Shown here one piece after another: positions 56,353-64,000 of a DNA stretch of 64,000 nt. The notes under the pieces were generated by a model that was not told the DNA's origin, searched no databases, and saw nothing but the letters and a program-made list of their open reading frames with translations. Made by a program: the position numbers and the translations under genes. The DNA lies in NCBI GenBank assembly GCA_003142255.1, contig PLLO01000018.1:124001-188000 (forward strand), written 5' to 3'. The stretch comes from Bacteroidales bacterium. Its GTDB lineage: Bacteria; Bacteroidota; Bacteroidia; Bacteroidales; VadinHA17. The first letter of the stretch is position 1, and each line of letters starts with the position of its first letter.

Positions 56353-59300
56353 TCAAGCTTAAATATTTGTAGCTTCTCGTTATTATTTCCAACTAACACC
56401 AGTTTTTCTCCATTTTGCAGTTTAATTAATGCCAATGATTTTACATCGTTTGGAGCAAAAAAACCTGTTTCACCAGCTGGTTTTATTTTAAAACCGCCCT
56501 TCCCATCTCCTTCCATATAAACTCCTATACTACCATCATTTCGTGGTGTTACAATTTCCATATTAAAAAGATTCCCGGCAGCTAGAATATCCAGGTTTCC
56601 ATCTTTATTAAAATCATCAATAATTATTCCGTTGATTGAGGATAACTGCGCTTCGTTTGGAAACTTTTGCTTCTTAAAATTACCCTTTCCATCATTCTCA
56701 AAGTAATAACTGGCAAATGTTTCTGCCTGAAGATGCAATGACTCATCCAACGCTTTTTGGGTATAAATATCTGAAACAGTAGCTTCGCCAAATGCTTCAC
56801 ATGTAGGGAACTTATTGGCAATACCTGGATTTTGTCGTATAAAACAATCTCTACCTCTTAGCGGGAATTGTTTATTCCCTTGATAATAGCTTAATACTAT
56901 ATCCCATTTCCCGTCTTTATCAAAGTCGGCTGCATAAACGTCAAAAGTTTTGTCCTTACTGGCTTTATACCTTAAGTTTAATCCCAGATTACCAGCTACC
57001 AGGTCGATATCTCCATCTTTATCAAAATCGGCACCATCAATGCTAAACCACCATCCCTTTGTCCCTTCAATTGTGGTTTTTTTAAATTCTCCATGAATAT
57101 TTTTATATATGCAAATAGGCATCCATTCTCCGGCGATTACCAGATCAGTCCAATGATCGTTATCAATATCACCGCAAAATGCAGAAGTAACCATACCTGC
57201 ATTTAAAAGATCAGGTGCTACTTCTTTTGTGACATCTACAAATTTTACAACTCCATTAACGGTTCTATTTTCCAGAATGTAGCTTCTGGCTGGGAAAGGA
57301 TATTTTCCTGGGACTTGCCTCCCTCCGATAAATAAATCCAGATCGCCATCATTATCAAAATCAATAGCTTTAACACACGATCCGCTAGTTGTAATGGGAG
57401 GTATAGCATTTTTACTTTTTGTAAAATTCCCTTTTCCATCATTTAAATAAAGTCGACTATTATAATTTTCTGAACCTTCAGGGAATTCATTTCCTCCTGA
57501 GACTACAAATAAATCAAGGTCTCCGTCCTTATCTGCGTCGAAAAATAAACAACCTGCGTCTTCATATATACTATCCTGTTCCCATGGCCCTTTCTGAACT
57601 CTAAACGTGCCATCTTTTTTTTGAATAAACAGCTTACCTGAACTCCCGGAAGCATTTCCAATAAAAAAATCATCAAGTTTATCATTATTTACATCACCGA
57701 CCGCAATGCATGGTCCGAGTTGCGACAATTTATATGGTAACAAAACCTGGTATTTATAATCATCAAAAAAGTTTTCTTTATGAGTAAATTCATATTGAAC
57801 GTCGTTTGTAATTTCTTTAAAAATCTGATCTTTTATTTTCTTCTTTTTCTCTATAATTTTAGCATTAGCTGCATGCAAAGTAAGGCACTGATTTGCCTTA
57901 ATATTTGTCAGCACCTGGACATTACCATCACCCCATTGCACCCTAAGTGAATCAATAATCTGATCTTTTGCCACACCAAAATAGATTATGGGTTCCACCG
58001 ACGATAGATAACCTCTAGTCAAGGTGAGTTCTGACATCTGTTTTTTCCCACTATGCCAGATAGTAACAACAGAGCCAATTCCCAATTTATTTTTCGGAGT
58101 TCCATCAAATTTAATCTTCAAATAATTTCCGGATTTCGTTTCGCTAGCATTGTTTTTGTAAATAAAAGCTTCTTGATCAATATTATTTACAATAAGATCC
58201 AGATCACCATCATTATCCAAATCGGCATAAGCCACCCCATTTGAATAACTCGGTTCAGTAATGTTCCACTGTTTATTATAGCGGGTAAATGTTAAATCGC
58301 CATTATTCCTGAAAATATAATTGGTAAGAGGTTTGCAGGGCATATTTTTAACTTGATCCAACATTTCAGATTTATTCAAACCTTTGCTAAAATAATCAGA
58401 CTTACCTATTTTATTGAAATAATCTGCATTATTTATATCCCTGCGTGAGCCATTGGTAATATACAAATCCTTCCACCCATCCAAATCAAAATCAGCAAAT
58501 AGAGCAGCCCAACTCCAGTCGGTTGAGGTTACTCCTGCTATCCAGGCCGCATTAGTAAAAAATGGTAAATTATTTTTTAAAATACCCCGGTTTAAATTTA
58601 ATGTGCTGTATCTATATTGATGATGCAAACCTTCTTTCACCATATCTTCAAAATCCTCAGGAAGCATACTTGACATGTTCATTTTAGCTCTCTTATTATA
58701 CTCAGGCGCCATATCAATTTGCATGATGTCAAGTAATCCATCGTTATTATAATCTGCAATATCGGCACCCATACCATAAAAAGAAGTTTGTCCGAGAACT
58801 TCGCCAGCTTTGTCCGAAAATGTTCCGTCACCGTTGTTAAAGTAAAAGTAATCGGGGCACGTAAAATCGTTCGAAATGTAAATATCCTTATATCCGTCCT
58901 GGTTAAAATCGCTAACAGTTGCACTTAATGTTAATCCATAAGCCAATAAGCCACTCTCTTTGGTAACATCGGTAAAAGTACCATCACCGTTGTTTCGATA
59001 TAAATGACCAGAATCAATCCATTTTACATTTCTCATCATTTGTTTATAAACATAAGGAGTAGCTTTAAAGTTTGTAATAGGATAATTTGCAACATACAAA
59101 TCCAGGTCGCCATCGTTATCATAATCGAAGAAAGTACTCTGCGTGCTCATCCCCGGATCATTAATGCCATATTTTTTAGCCTCCTCCTTAAAAACAGGAA
59201 TACCATCTTTATTGACCCCCTGGTTTACAAATAATAAATTTTCGCGATTAGTAGATAATCCGGAAACACTCACATAAATATCAAGCAGTCCATCATTGTT

Positions 59301-59702
59301 GATGTCACATATGGTTGAACCCAGCATCCATCGATGGTCGCCACCTGTCCCTGAAATTTCGGTAATGTCTTTAAATTTCAGGTTTCCCATATTGAGGTAC
59401 AAGCGGTTGCTGACCATATTACCGGTAAAATAGATATCCGTCAGGCCATCGTTATTAAAGTCTCCAACGGATACCCCACCGCCCATATACATGTAGGAAT
59501 ACAGAAAATAGTTAAAAGTATCGGTCTCTGTCAGCGTGTTCTGAAAGGTAACATTTGTTTTTCCTGAAGAGAGTCTCTGGAAAACAGGACCTTCATGGTT
59601 TGTTTTTTCAGGCTTGCAGGAAAAAAGGATGCAAAGTATAATTGTTAACAAAACTACAAGGTTAAGCCTTTTACGGTATTCAGGTTTTAAAAAGTTAATC
59701 AT
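56349..59702 (-). CDS. FG-GAP/VCBS lipoprotein with ASPIC/UnbV domain, 1117 aa
   Basis: I place the start at the ATG at 59702 (MINFLKPEYRKRLNLVV), not at 59783, because the latter lies inside a strong terminator and because this start gives a clean lipobox (CILFSC). The architecture is identical to the 1107-residue paralogue downstream: VCBS block, ASPIC/UnbV domain (LGIGSVVTIWHSGKKQMSELTLTRGYLSS), second VCBS block. Calcium loops include DFNNDGLTDIYFTGN and FDYDNDGDLDLYVANY. Separated by 110 bp and a terminator from SusD. Confidence 0.88.
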   Translation of the reverse strand: MINFLKPEYRKRLNLVVLLTIILCILFSCKPEKTNHEGPVFQRLSSGKTNVTFQNTLTETDTFNYFLYSYMYMGGGVSVGDFNNDGLTDIYFTGNMVSNRLYLNMGNLKFKDITEISGTGGDHRWMLGSTICDINNDGLLDIYVSVSGLSTNRENLLFVNQGVNKDGIPVFKEEAKKYGINDPGMSTQSTFFDYDNDGDLDLYVANYPITNFKATPYVYKQMMRNVKWIDSGHLYRNNGDGTFTDVTKESGLLAYGLTLSATVSDFNQDGYKDIYISNDFTCPDYFYFNNGDGTFSDKAGEVLGQTSFYGMGADIADYNNDGLLDIMQIDMAPEYNKRAKMNMSSMLPEDFEDMVKEGLHHQYRYSTLNLNRGILKNNLPFFTNAAWIAGVTSTDWSWAALFADFDLDGWKDLYITNGSRRDINNADYFNKIGKSDYFSKGLNKSEMLDQVKNMPCKPLTNYIFRNNGDLTFTRYNKQWNITEPSYSNGVAYADLDNDGDLDLIVNNIDQEAFIYKNNASETKSGNYLKIKFDGTPKNKLGIGSVVTIWHSGKKQMSELTLTRGYLSSVEPIIYFGVAKDQIIDSLRVQWGDGNVQVLTNIKANQCLTLHAANAKIIEKKKKIKDQIFKEITNDVQYEFTHKENFFDDYKYQVLLPYKLSQLGPCIAVGDVNNDKLDDFFIGNASGSSGKLFIQKKDGTFRVQKGPWEQDSIYEDAGCLFFDADKDGDLDLFVVSGGNEFPEGSENYNSRLYLNDGKGNFTKSKNAIPPITTSGSCVKAIDFDNDGDLDLFIGGRQVPGKYPFPARSYILENRTVNGVVKFVDVTKEVAPDLLNAGMVTSAFCGDIDNDHWTDLVIAGEWMPICIYKNIHGEFKKTTIEGTKGWWFSIDGADFDKDGDIDLVAGNLGLNLRYKASKDKTFDVYAADFDKDGKWDIVLSYYQGNKQFPLRGRDCFIRQNPGIANKFPTCEAFGEATVSDIYTQKALDESLHLQAETFASYYFENDGKGNFKKQKFPNEAQLSSINGIIIDDFNKDGNLDILAAGNLFNMEIVTPRNDGSIGVYMEGDGKGGFKIKPAGETGFFAPNDVKSLALIKLQNGEKLVLVGNNNEKLQIFKLE

Positions 59703-59750
59703 AAGGGCTAAATTGTAAAGAATGAAGGATGAATGTACTTCAAATAACTT

Positions 59751-59786
59751 AAAAAAAGAAATGGTCCTGTTTTGCAGGACCATTTC
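59751..59786 (-). terminator. Hairpin terminator after susD
   Basis: Read on the minus strand: GAAATGGTCCTG (59786-59775), loop CAAAA, CAGGACCATTTC (59769-59758), then seven T (59757-59751). It lies 25 bp after the SusD stop and before the ASPIC gene, so it would end or reduce transcription beyond susCD. Confidence 0.9.
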
Positions 59787-59811
59787 TCTAAATCATAACA
59801 GTTTCTCTCTA

Positions 59812-61440
59812 TTAATAACCCGGATTCTGATCTGTCTGTTCAATGTTAGGGTTAACATCAATTTCCTTCTGAGGAATAGGCCAGAGCAAATTTTTAGGTG
59901 CACTGAAAACCAAAGCAGCCTGGTCGGCTAAAGGACAGCTGGGTTTAACTTCGGCAATAAAAGCAGCAAGTCTGCCCCATCTTACAAGGTCGGAGAAACG
60001 GCACTGTTCACCGCATAATTCAACCTTACGTTCATGTTCCAAAGCCAGCATGAAATCAGCTAATGTGCCCACAGGATAATGGGCTGCAACCATCGCAGCT
60101 GAACCATATAATGGCATATCCACATCGGCCCTTGCCCTTACCTGGTTCATATAACCTACAGCTGTAGTGAGGCTTCCACCTGATCTATTGGCTTCTGCTT
60201 CTGCCTTCATTAACAGTACGTCGGCATACCTGATCACTTTCATGTTGATTCCTGATTCATTTCCTGCAACAGCTCCTTCAGTAGCAGCTTTATAGTAGTT
60301 CTGGTATTTTTTCCAGCCTCTTAATATATAATGATCAATCATGACACCACTTGAATTTTTTACGACCGCAGAATCAATATGCATGGTCAGGGTATTGTTG
60401 TCATACAAATCACCATTCTGGTAGATGCAGTAACCGCGTCTTGGATCGGTTTTTACACCATTTTTAGCAACAGTCTCGAATTCATTCCAAAGATCCTTCG
60501 ACGGGAATACGTTGAACCAGTTTAAGCAACCATATTCCTGGGCCCTGAAAGTAGCTTCATTCAAACCTTCGTCAGTTCTGTCGGAATTCCATTGGCTGGA
60601 ATAACCGGCAGCGATGTTAAACTGGACTTCGAAGAGGGACTCCGGAAAATTTTCGCTTTCTTCCGAAAAGTTGTTAAAATAAACAGGTTCCAGAGAGTAA
60701 CCGGTAATATGATTAAAAGCATCAAGGGCACCCTGATAATTTTTCTGGAATAAACGCGCTTTGCCTAACAGAGCCCATGCAGCGCCTGAAGTAGCCCTTC
60801 CGGCTTGTTCATCAGCTTTGGCAAGACATTTGGCTGCTGCATCTGTACAGTCGGTTTCTATTTGTGCCCAAACCTGTGCTTTAGGTGTTCTGGCAAGACC
60901 TGCATTCTCTGCAGGATCAACTCCGAGATACAGGGGAACATCACCAAATTTATCAACCAGGAAGAAGTAATACAAAGCCCGCAGGAATTTTGCCTCACCA
61001 ACATATTTGTCTCTCATCGCGTCGGACAATATACTGGTGGGGATATTACTTTTAATTACTTCGGCATTGTTGATAACAAAATTGGCTTTATGAATTCCTC
61101 TGTAGCAACTACTCCAGTAAGCTTCAATCAAACCATGTGTTGCATCGAATGTGAAATTCAGCCACTGGCGTTTATCAGCTTCCTGCTGTGGCATACATGT
61201 ATTTTCATGAGACATGTTGTCATTACCATACCAAATGCCACGGTTGTATATGCCGGTTGTTTGCAAACTTCCGTAAACAGCATTTACAGCTGACTGCACC
61301 TGAGCCGCAGTTGTAAAATAAGTGTCAGGGGAAAGTTGGTTAGGATTCGTAAGGTCTAACTTATCCGCTTTACAGGAAAAGAGCAGGACCATTGCACCGA
61401 AAACTAGTGCCTGAATGAAATATGTTTTAAGTCTTTTCAT
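59812..61440 (-). CDS. SusD/RagB-family outer-membrane lipoprotein
   Basis: A 542-residue lipoprotein, lipobox ending LLFSC. N-terminal part NPNQLSPDTYFTTAAQVQSAVNAVYGSLQ and helical TPR-like repeats follow the SusD pattern (EAKFLRALYYFFLVDKFGDVPLYL, VRYADVLLMKAEAEANRSGG, YMNQVRARADVDMPLY). C-terminal LLWPIPQKEIDVNPNIEQTDQNPGY is a typical RagB/SusD end. It captures ligand at the surface and forms a lid on the SusC channel encoded 21 bp upstream. Ligand type not shown by sequence; not necessarily a glycan. Confidence 0.95.
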   Translation of the reverse strand: MKRLKTYFIQALVFGAMVLLFSCKADKLDLTNPNQLSPDTYFTTAAQVQSAVNAVYGSLQTTGIYNRGIWYGNDNMSHENTCMPQQEADKRQWLNFTFDATHGLIEAYWSSCYRGIHKANFVINNAEVIKSNIPTSILSDAMRDKYVGEAKFLRALYYFFLVDKFGDVPLYLGVDPAENAGLARTPKAQVWAQIETDCTDAAAKCLAKADEQAGRATSGAAWALLGKARLFQKNYQGALDAFNHITGYSLEPVYFNNFSEESENFPESLFEVQFNIAAGYSSQWNSDRTDEGLNEATFRAQEYGCLNWFNVFPSKDLWNEFETVAKNGVKTDPRRGYCIYQNGDLYDNNTLTMHIDSAVVKNSSGVMIDHYILRGWKKYQNYYKAATEGAVAGNESGINMKVIRYADVLLMKAEAEANRSGGSLTTAVGYMNQVRARADVDMPLYGSAAMVAAHYPVGTLADFMLALEHERKVELCGEQCRFSDLVRWGRLAAFIAEVKPSCPLADQAALVFSAPKNLLWPIPQKEIDVNPNIEQTDQNPGY

Positions 61441-61461
61441 AATATAATTCTGTTTTAAAGT

Positions 61462-64000
61462 TTAGAAGGTAACTTGAATACCAGCAATAACTGATTTTGG
61501 TATAGGATAATTACCTACATCAATTCCATTGGCATAGTTTTGAGATGTCGTTGAAGGAGCACCAATTTGTCCCAATGAGGTTCCGCTGGAAGTGTATCTG
61601 CCAACCTCAGGATCCAAACCAGAGTATTTAGTTATGCAAATCATGTTTTGTGCACTTACATAAATTCTAAGTTTAGCGACTTTGTTTTTCAAAAGTCTTT
61701 CAGGTACAGTATATCCCAGAGTTAAGTTTTTCAATTTGGTATAGGCACCGTCTTCGACGAAACGATCGGATGCCTGGACATTGGAAGCAACTGTACCGGC
61801 TCTTGGAATGGTGTTTGAAGGATTGGTTAGAGACCATCTGTCTAGCACCCTGACATCGGAATTAAATAACCTGTCCATACCTACCAGGTCAAAAAGGTTG
61901 GTATTGTAAAGTTTGTTACCGTATACTCCGCTTATAAACAAGTTCAGATCAAAGCCTTTGTATGATACATTGAGGTCCAAACCAAGAGTCATCTTGGGGA
62001 ATGGGTTTCCTATACTGGTTCTGTCGTTTGCATCAATTTTGCCATCACCATTGGTATCTTTAATACGGAAATCTCCTGCTGTGCAAGAATTGAGTTTGAA
62101 TTCCGTACTGTCCATATAGGTTTTAGCTTCTGAAACTGTCTGGAAGATACCATCGAACTTCCATCCGTAGAAGAAGAAAGCAGGTTGTCCAACCTGGCAT
62201 CTGTTAAGATCTTCACCTTCAAAACTATATCCGGAAATATAAGTAGAACCACCCAGGGATTTAACTTTATTTTTGAAGGTACCTAGATTTAAGTTGACGG
62301 ACCATTGAAAATCGCCTTCAAAATCGTTGTATCCCAGCTGCAATTCAAAACCTTTTGTGTCCATAGAGCCTGCATTCTTGCTGATTGTGCCTGTGAAATC
62401 ACCGGTAGAGAGTGGCAGAGGTACCTGCATCAGAAGATCATTACTCCTGTTCAGATAATATTCAGCAGACAAAGTAAATTTGTTTTTAAGCAAGCCCAAG
62501 TCCAACCCAATGTTTGTCATGGTTGTTTCCTCCCATTTTAAATCGGGATTTGAAGCACCTGCAGGAGTTGTTCCAACAACGGCTACATTATTAATAACAT
62601 AATACATGTTTGAGGTTAAGGATGAAGAATAGGCATAGTCTGTAATCTTGTCATTACCTGCTTTACCCCAGCTTGCTCTCAGTTTTAAGTTGCTGAGATA
62701 AGCAACATCGCTTAAGAAAGCTTCTTTGGCAATATTCCAACCCAAAGATACTGAAGGGAAAGTACCCCATCTCTTGTCCTGGCCAAACCTTGACGAAGCA
62801 TCTTTTCTTATTGAAGCCGAAAATAAGTACTTCCCATCATAGTTATAGTTTAATCTTCCAAGGTAACTGATTCTGAAATAATCAATTGATCCTGAGCTTA
62901 ATGAAGCGTCAGAGTTACTCAATTCTTCAACCTGGTCAGTAATAGCATTGTGTGAACTTGCATTCTCAACAGTTGAGTGAACAGCGCTGTATTCAGTCAA
63001 TGCCAATAACTCAAAATTATGTTTTTCAGCAAGTGTTAAGTTATAAGTCAGGTTGTTGGTAAACAGGAATGAATTATAGGCTGCCTGGTTTTTAATAATA
63101 TTTGCAAAAGTTGATTGGTGAGTATTGCCACCCAGGTTATCATCATTGTAAGAAGGGAAGAATTGGTTGTTAGCTATTCTTACATTCTGGAGACCAAGAT
63201 TAGTTCTGAATTTCAGGCCTTTCATAAGTTCCAGCTCACCATAGAGATTACCAAGAATGTTCAGCGTATTCTGTTTGCGACTGTTCAACTCCATTATTCT
63301 GACGGGGTTTTCAGCATCCTGTCCGTCAATGGCGCTCATAGGACCCTGGTATCCTCCTAAATTATTTACATTGTATACCGGCAGGTAAGGGGCCATTTTA
63401 ATAGCATGCTCCAACAGGGAACGTCCGCCATCATCAGACAATGGATCCTGACTGGCAAATGATAAGCTGAGGTTCTCACCAACTTTCAGCCTTCCCTTTT
63501 TAAAATCACTATTGAGTCTGAAGTTATATCTTTCGAGACCAGTTTTGATAACAATGCCTCGTTGGTTCAGATAACCGGTTGACAATCTGAAAGTGCTGTT
63601 TTCATTTCCACCGGAAAGGGAAAGGTCATAGTTTTGCATAGGACCCTTTTGGTATATCTCATTCTGCCAATCGGTGTTACCGGCATTTATGCGGTCAGCA
63701 TATATAGGATTTGAATAAACTGCAGGTGTTGTAAATGCTCCACCGGTAGCATATTCTTTATATTGGGCACTGTTCATCAAATTATATCTTGCATTGGAAT
63801 ATTGAACTCCGTAATAGCTGTCCAGATTAACCACAACATTACCGGCTTGACCTTTCTTGGTAGTAACCATAATAACGCCATTTGATCCCAGTGAACCATA
63901 TATAGCAGCTGTGGAAGCGTCTTTTAATACTTCAATGGATTCAATGTCTGAAGGACTGATGTTACTAATACTGGTTGCAACAACACCGTCAACAACAAAC
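61462..64000 (-). CDS. SusC/RagA-family TonB-dependent outer-membrane receptor (5' end outside window)
   Basis: The frame continues past the right edge, so the signal peptide, carboxypeptidase-like domain and most of the plug are missing. Visible residues begin within the plug ([28 protein letters not shown]), followed by [23 protein letters not shown], the SusC signature. The barrel then runs to [13 protein letters not shown], the usual C-terminal end in Phe. With SusD it imports large or complex ligands by TonB energy. About 846 residues are present of a usual 1000 or more. First gene of the 29-kb cluster as far as the window shows. Confidence 0.95.
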   Translation of the reverse strand, partial: FVVDGVVATSISNISPSDIESIEVLKDASTAAIYGSLGSNGVIMVTTKKGQAGNVVVNLDSYYGVQYSNARYNLMNSAQYKEYATGGAFTTPAVYSNPIYADRINAGNTDWQNEIYQKGPMQNYDLSLSGGNENSTFRLSTGYLNQRGIVIKTGLERYNFRLNSDFKKGRLKVGENLSLSFASQDPLSDDGGRSLLEHAIKMAPYLPVYNVNNLGGYQGPMSAIDGQDAENPVRIMELNSRKQNTLNILGNLYGELELMKGLKFRTNLGLQNVRIANNQFFPSYNDDNLGGNTHQSTFANIIKNQAAYNSFLFTNNLTYNLTLAEKHNFELLALTEYSAVHSTVENASSHNAITDQVEELSNSDASLSSGSIDYFRISYLGRLNYNYDGKYLFSASIRKDASSRFGQDKRWGTFPSVSLGWNIAKEAFLSDVAYLSNLKLRASWGKAGNDKITDYAYSSSLTSNMYYVINNVAVVGTTPAGASNPDLKWEETTMTNIGLDLGLLKNKFTLSAEYYLNRSNDLLMQVPLPLSTGDFTGTISKNAGSMDTKGFELQLGYNDFEGDFQWSVNLNLGTFKNKVKSLGGSTYISGYSFEGEDLNRCQVGQPAFFFYGWKFDGIFQTVSEAKTYMDSTEFKLNSCTAGDFRIKDTNGDGKIDANDRTSIGNPFPKMTLGLDLNVSYKGFDLNLFISGVYGNKLYNTNLFDLVGMDRLFNSDVRVLDRWSLTNPSNTIPRAGTVASNVQASDRFVEDGAYTKLKNLTLGYTVPERLLKNKVAKLRIYVSAQNMICITKYSGLDPEVGRYTSSGTSLGQIGAPSTTSQNYANGIDVGNYPIPKSVIAGIQVTF

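Noticed and set aside
37017-59702. Highly repetitive DxDxDG-coding DNA as a possible CRISPR or tandem DNA repeat
   Set aside because: The repetition is at protein level (calcium-loop blades), with irregular spacing and diverged DNA.

Overview
The window looks like chromosomal DNA of an anaerobic or facultative member of the Bacteroidota. The evidence is a SusC/SusD pair, many short lipoprotein signals of the xxSC/xxGC type, promoters resembling the phylum's TAnnTTTG -7 element, weak Shine-Dalgarno sequences, and hgcAB, which is known mainly from anaerobes. No phage, IS element, CRISPR array or rRNA was seen.

Layout. (1) 1-6481, plus strand: a glycerol/sugar operon holding a hydroxypyruvate isomerase-like enzyme (5' end outside the window), a secreted lactonase-type propeller lipoprotein, glpD, glpK, glpF and an Amj-type lipid II flippase. 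(2) 6725-10171: a metal-uptake group with a small His/Cys membrane protein, an outer-membrane porin-like protein, a ZnuA-like binding protein and a ZnuB-like permease, but no ATPase gene. (3) 10568-23972: a potassium island with a KimA-type K+ importer, a membrane-anchored helical-bundle protein, an outer-membrane barrel, kdpF (54 codons), kdpA, kdpB, kdpC, a HAMP sensor-like protein, kdpD and kdpE. Four promoters here share one 67-bp architecture of TTTATA-like repeats spaced 11/21/11 bp followed by a -7 box; this is a probable KdpE regulon. (4) 24067-30750: single genes, including a decarboxylase-fold protein lacking the PLP lysine, a PepSY-like secreted protein, acylphosphatase, a decayed DUF5916 gene, a polysaccharide deacetylase-like protein and a PAP2 phosphatase. 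(5) 30901-34086: a compact operon arsR-arsC-hgcA-hgcB-acr3, so mercury-methylation genes sit inside an arsenic-resistance operon behind an operator that brackets the promoter. (6) 34216-34430: an initiator tRNA gene preceded by a tRNA-like copy in which two arms have been exchanged for palindromes. (7) 34670-64000, minus strand: a 29-kb co-directional cluster of 16 genes. It starts with SusC/SusD and continues with five FG-GAP/VCBS-ASPIC(UnbV) proteins, two haem-motif proteins, a propeller protein, a Rid-family protein, two orphan LivJ-type binding proteins flanking a DAHP synthase, an asparagine-synthase-like ligase and a radical SAM enzyme related to the archaeosine-synthase group.

How the parts work together. 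Region 3 should raise K+ uptake (KimA plus the Kdp ATPase) under KdpD/KdpE control. Region 5 should combine As(V) reduction and As(III) export with Hg(II) methylation under one ArsR-type repressor. Region 7 has transport and surface proteins but no glycoside hydrolase, peptidase or sulfatase in view, so it is not an ordinary polysaccharide-utilisation locus; its substrate and product are unknown, and it is the best candidate for an undescribed system. All calls were made by reading sequence; no database search was run.
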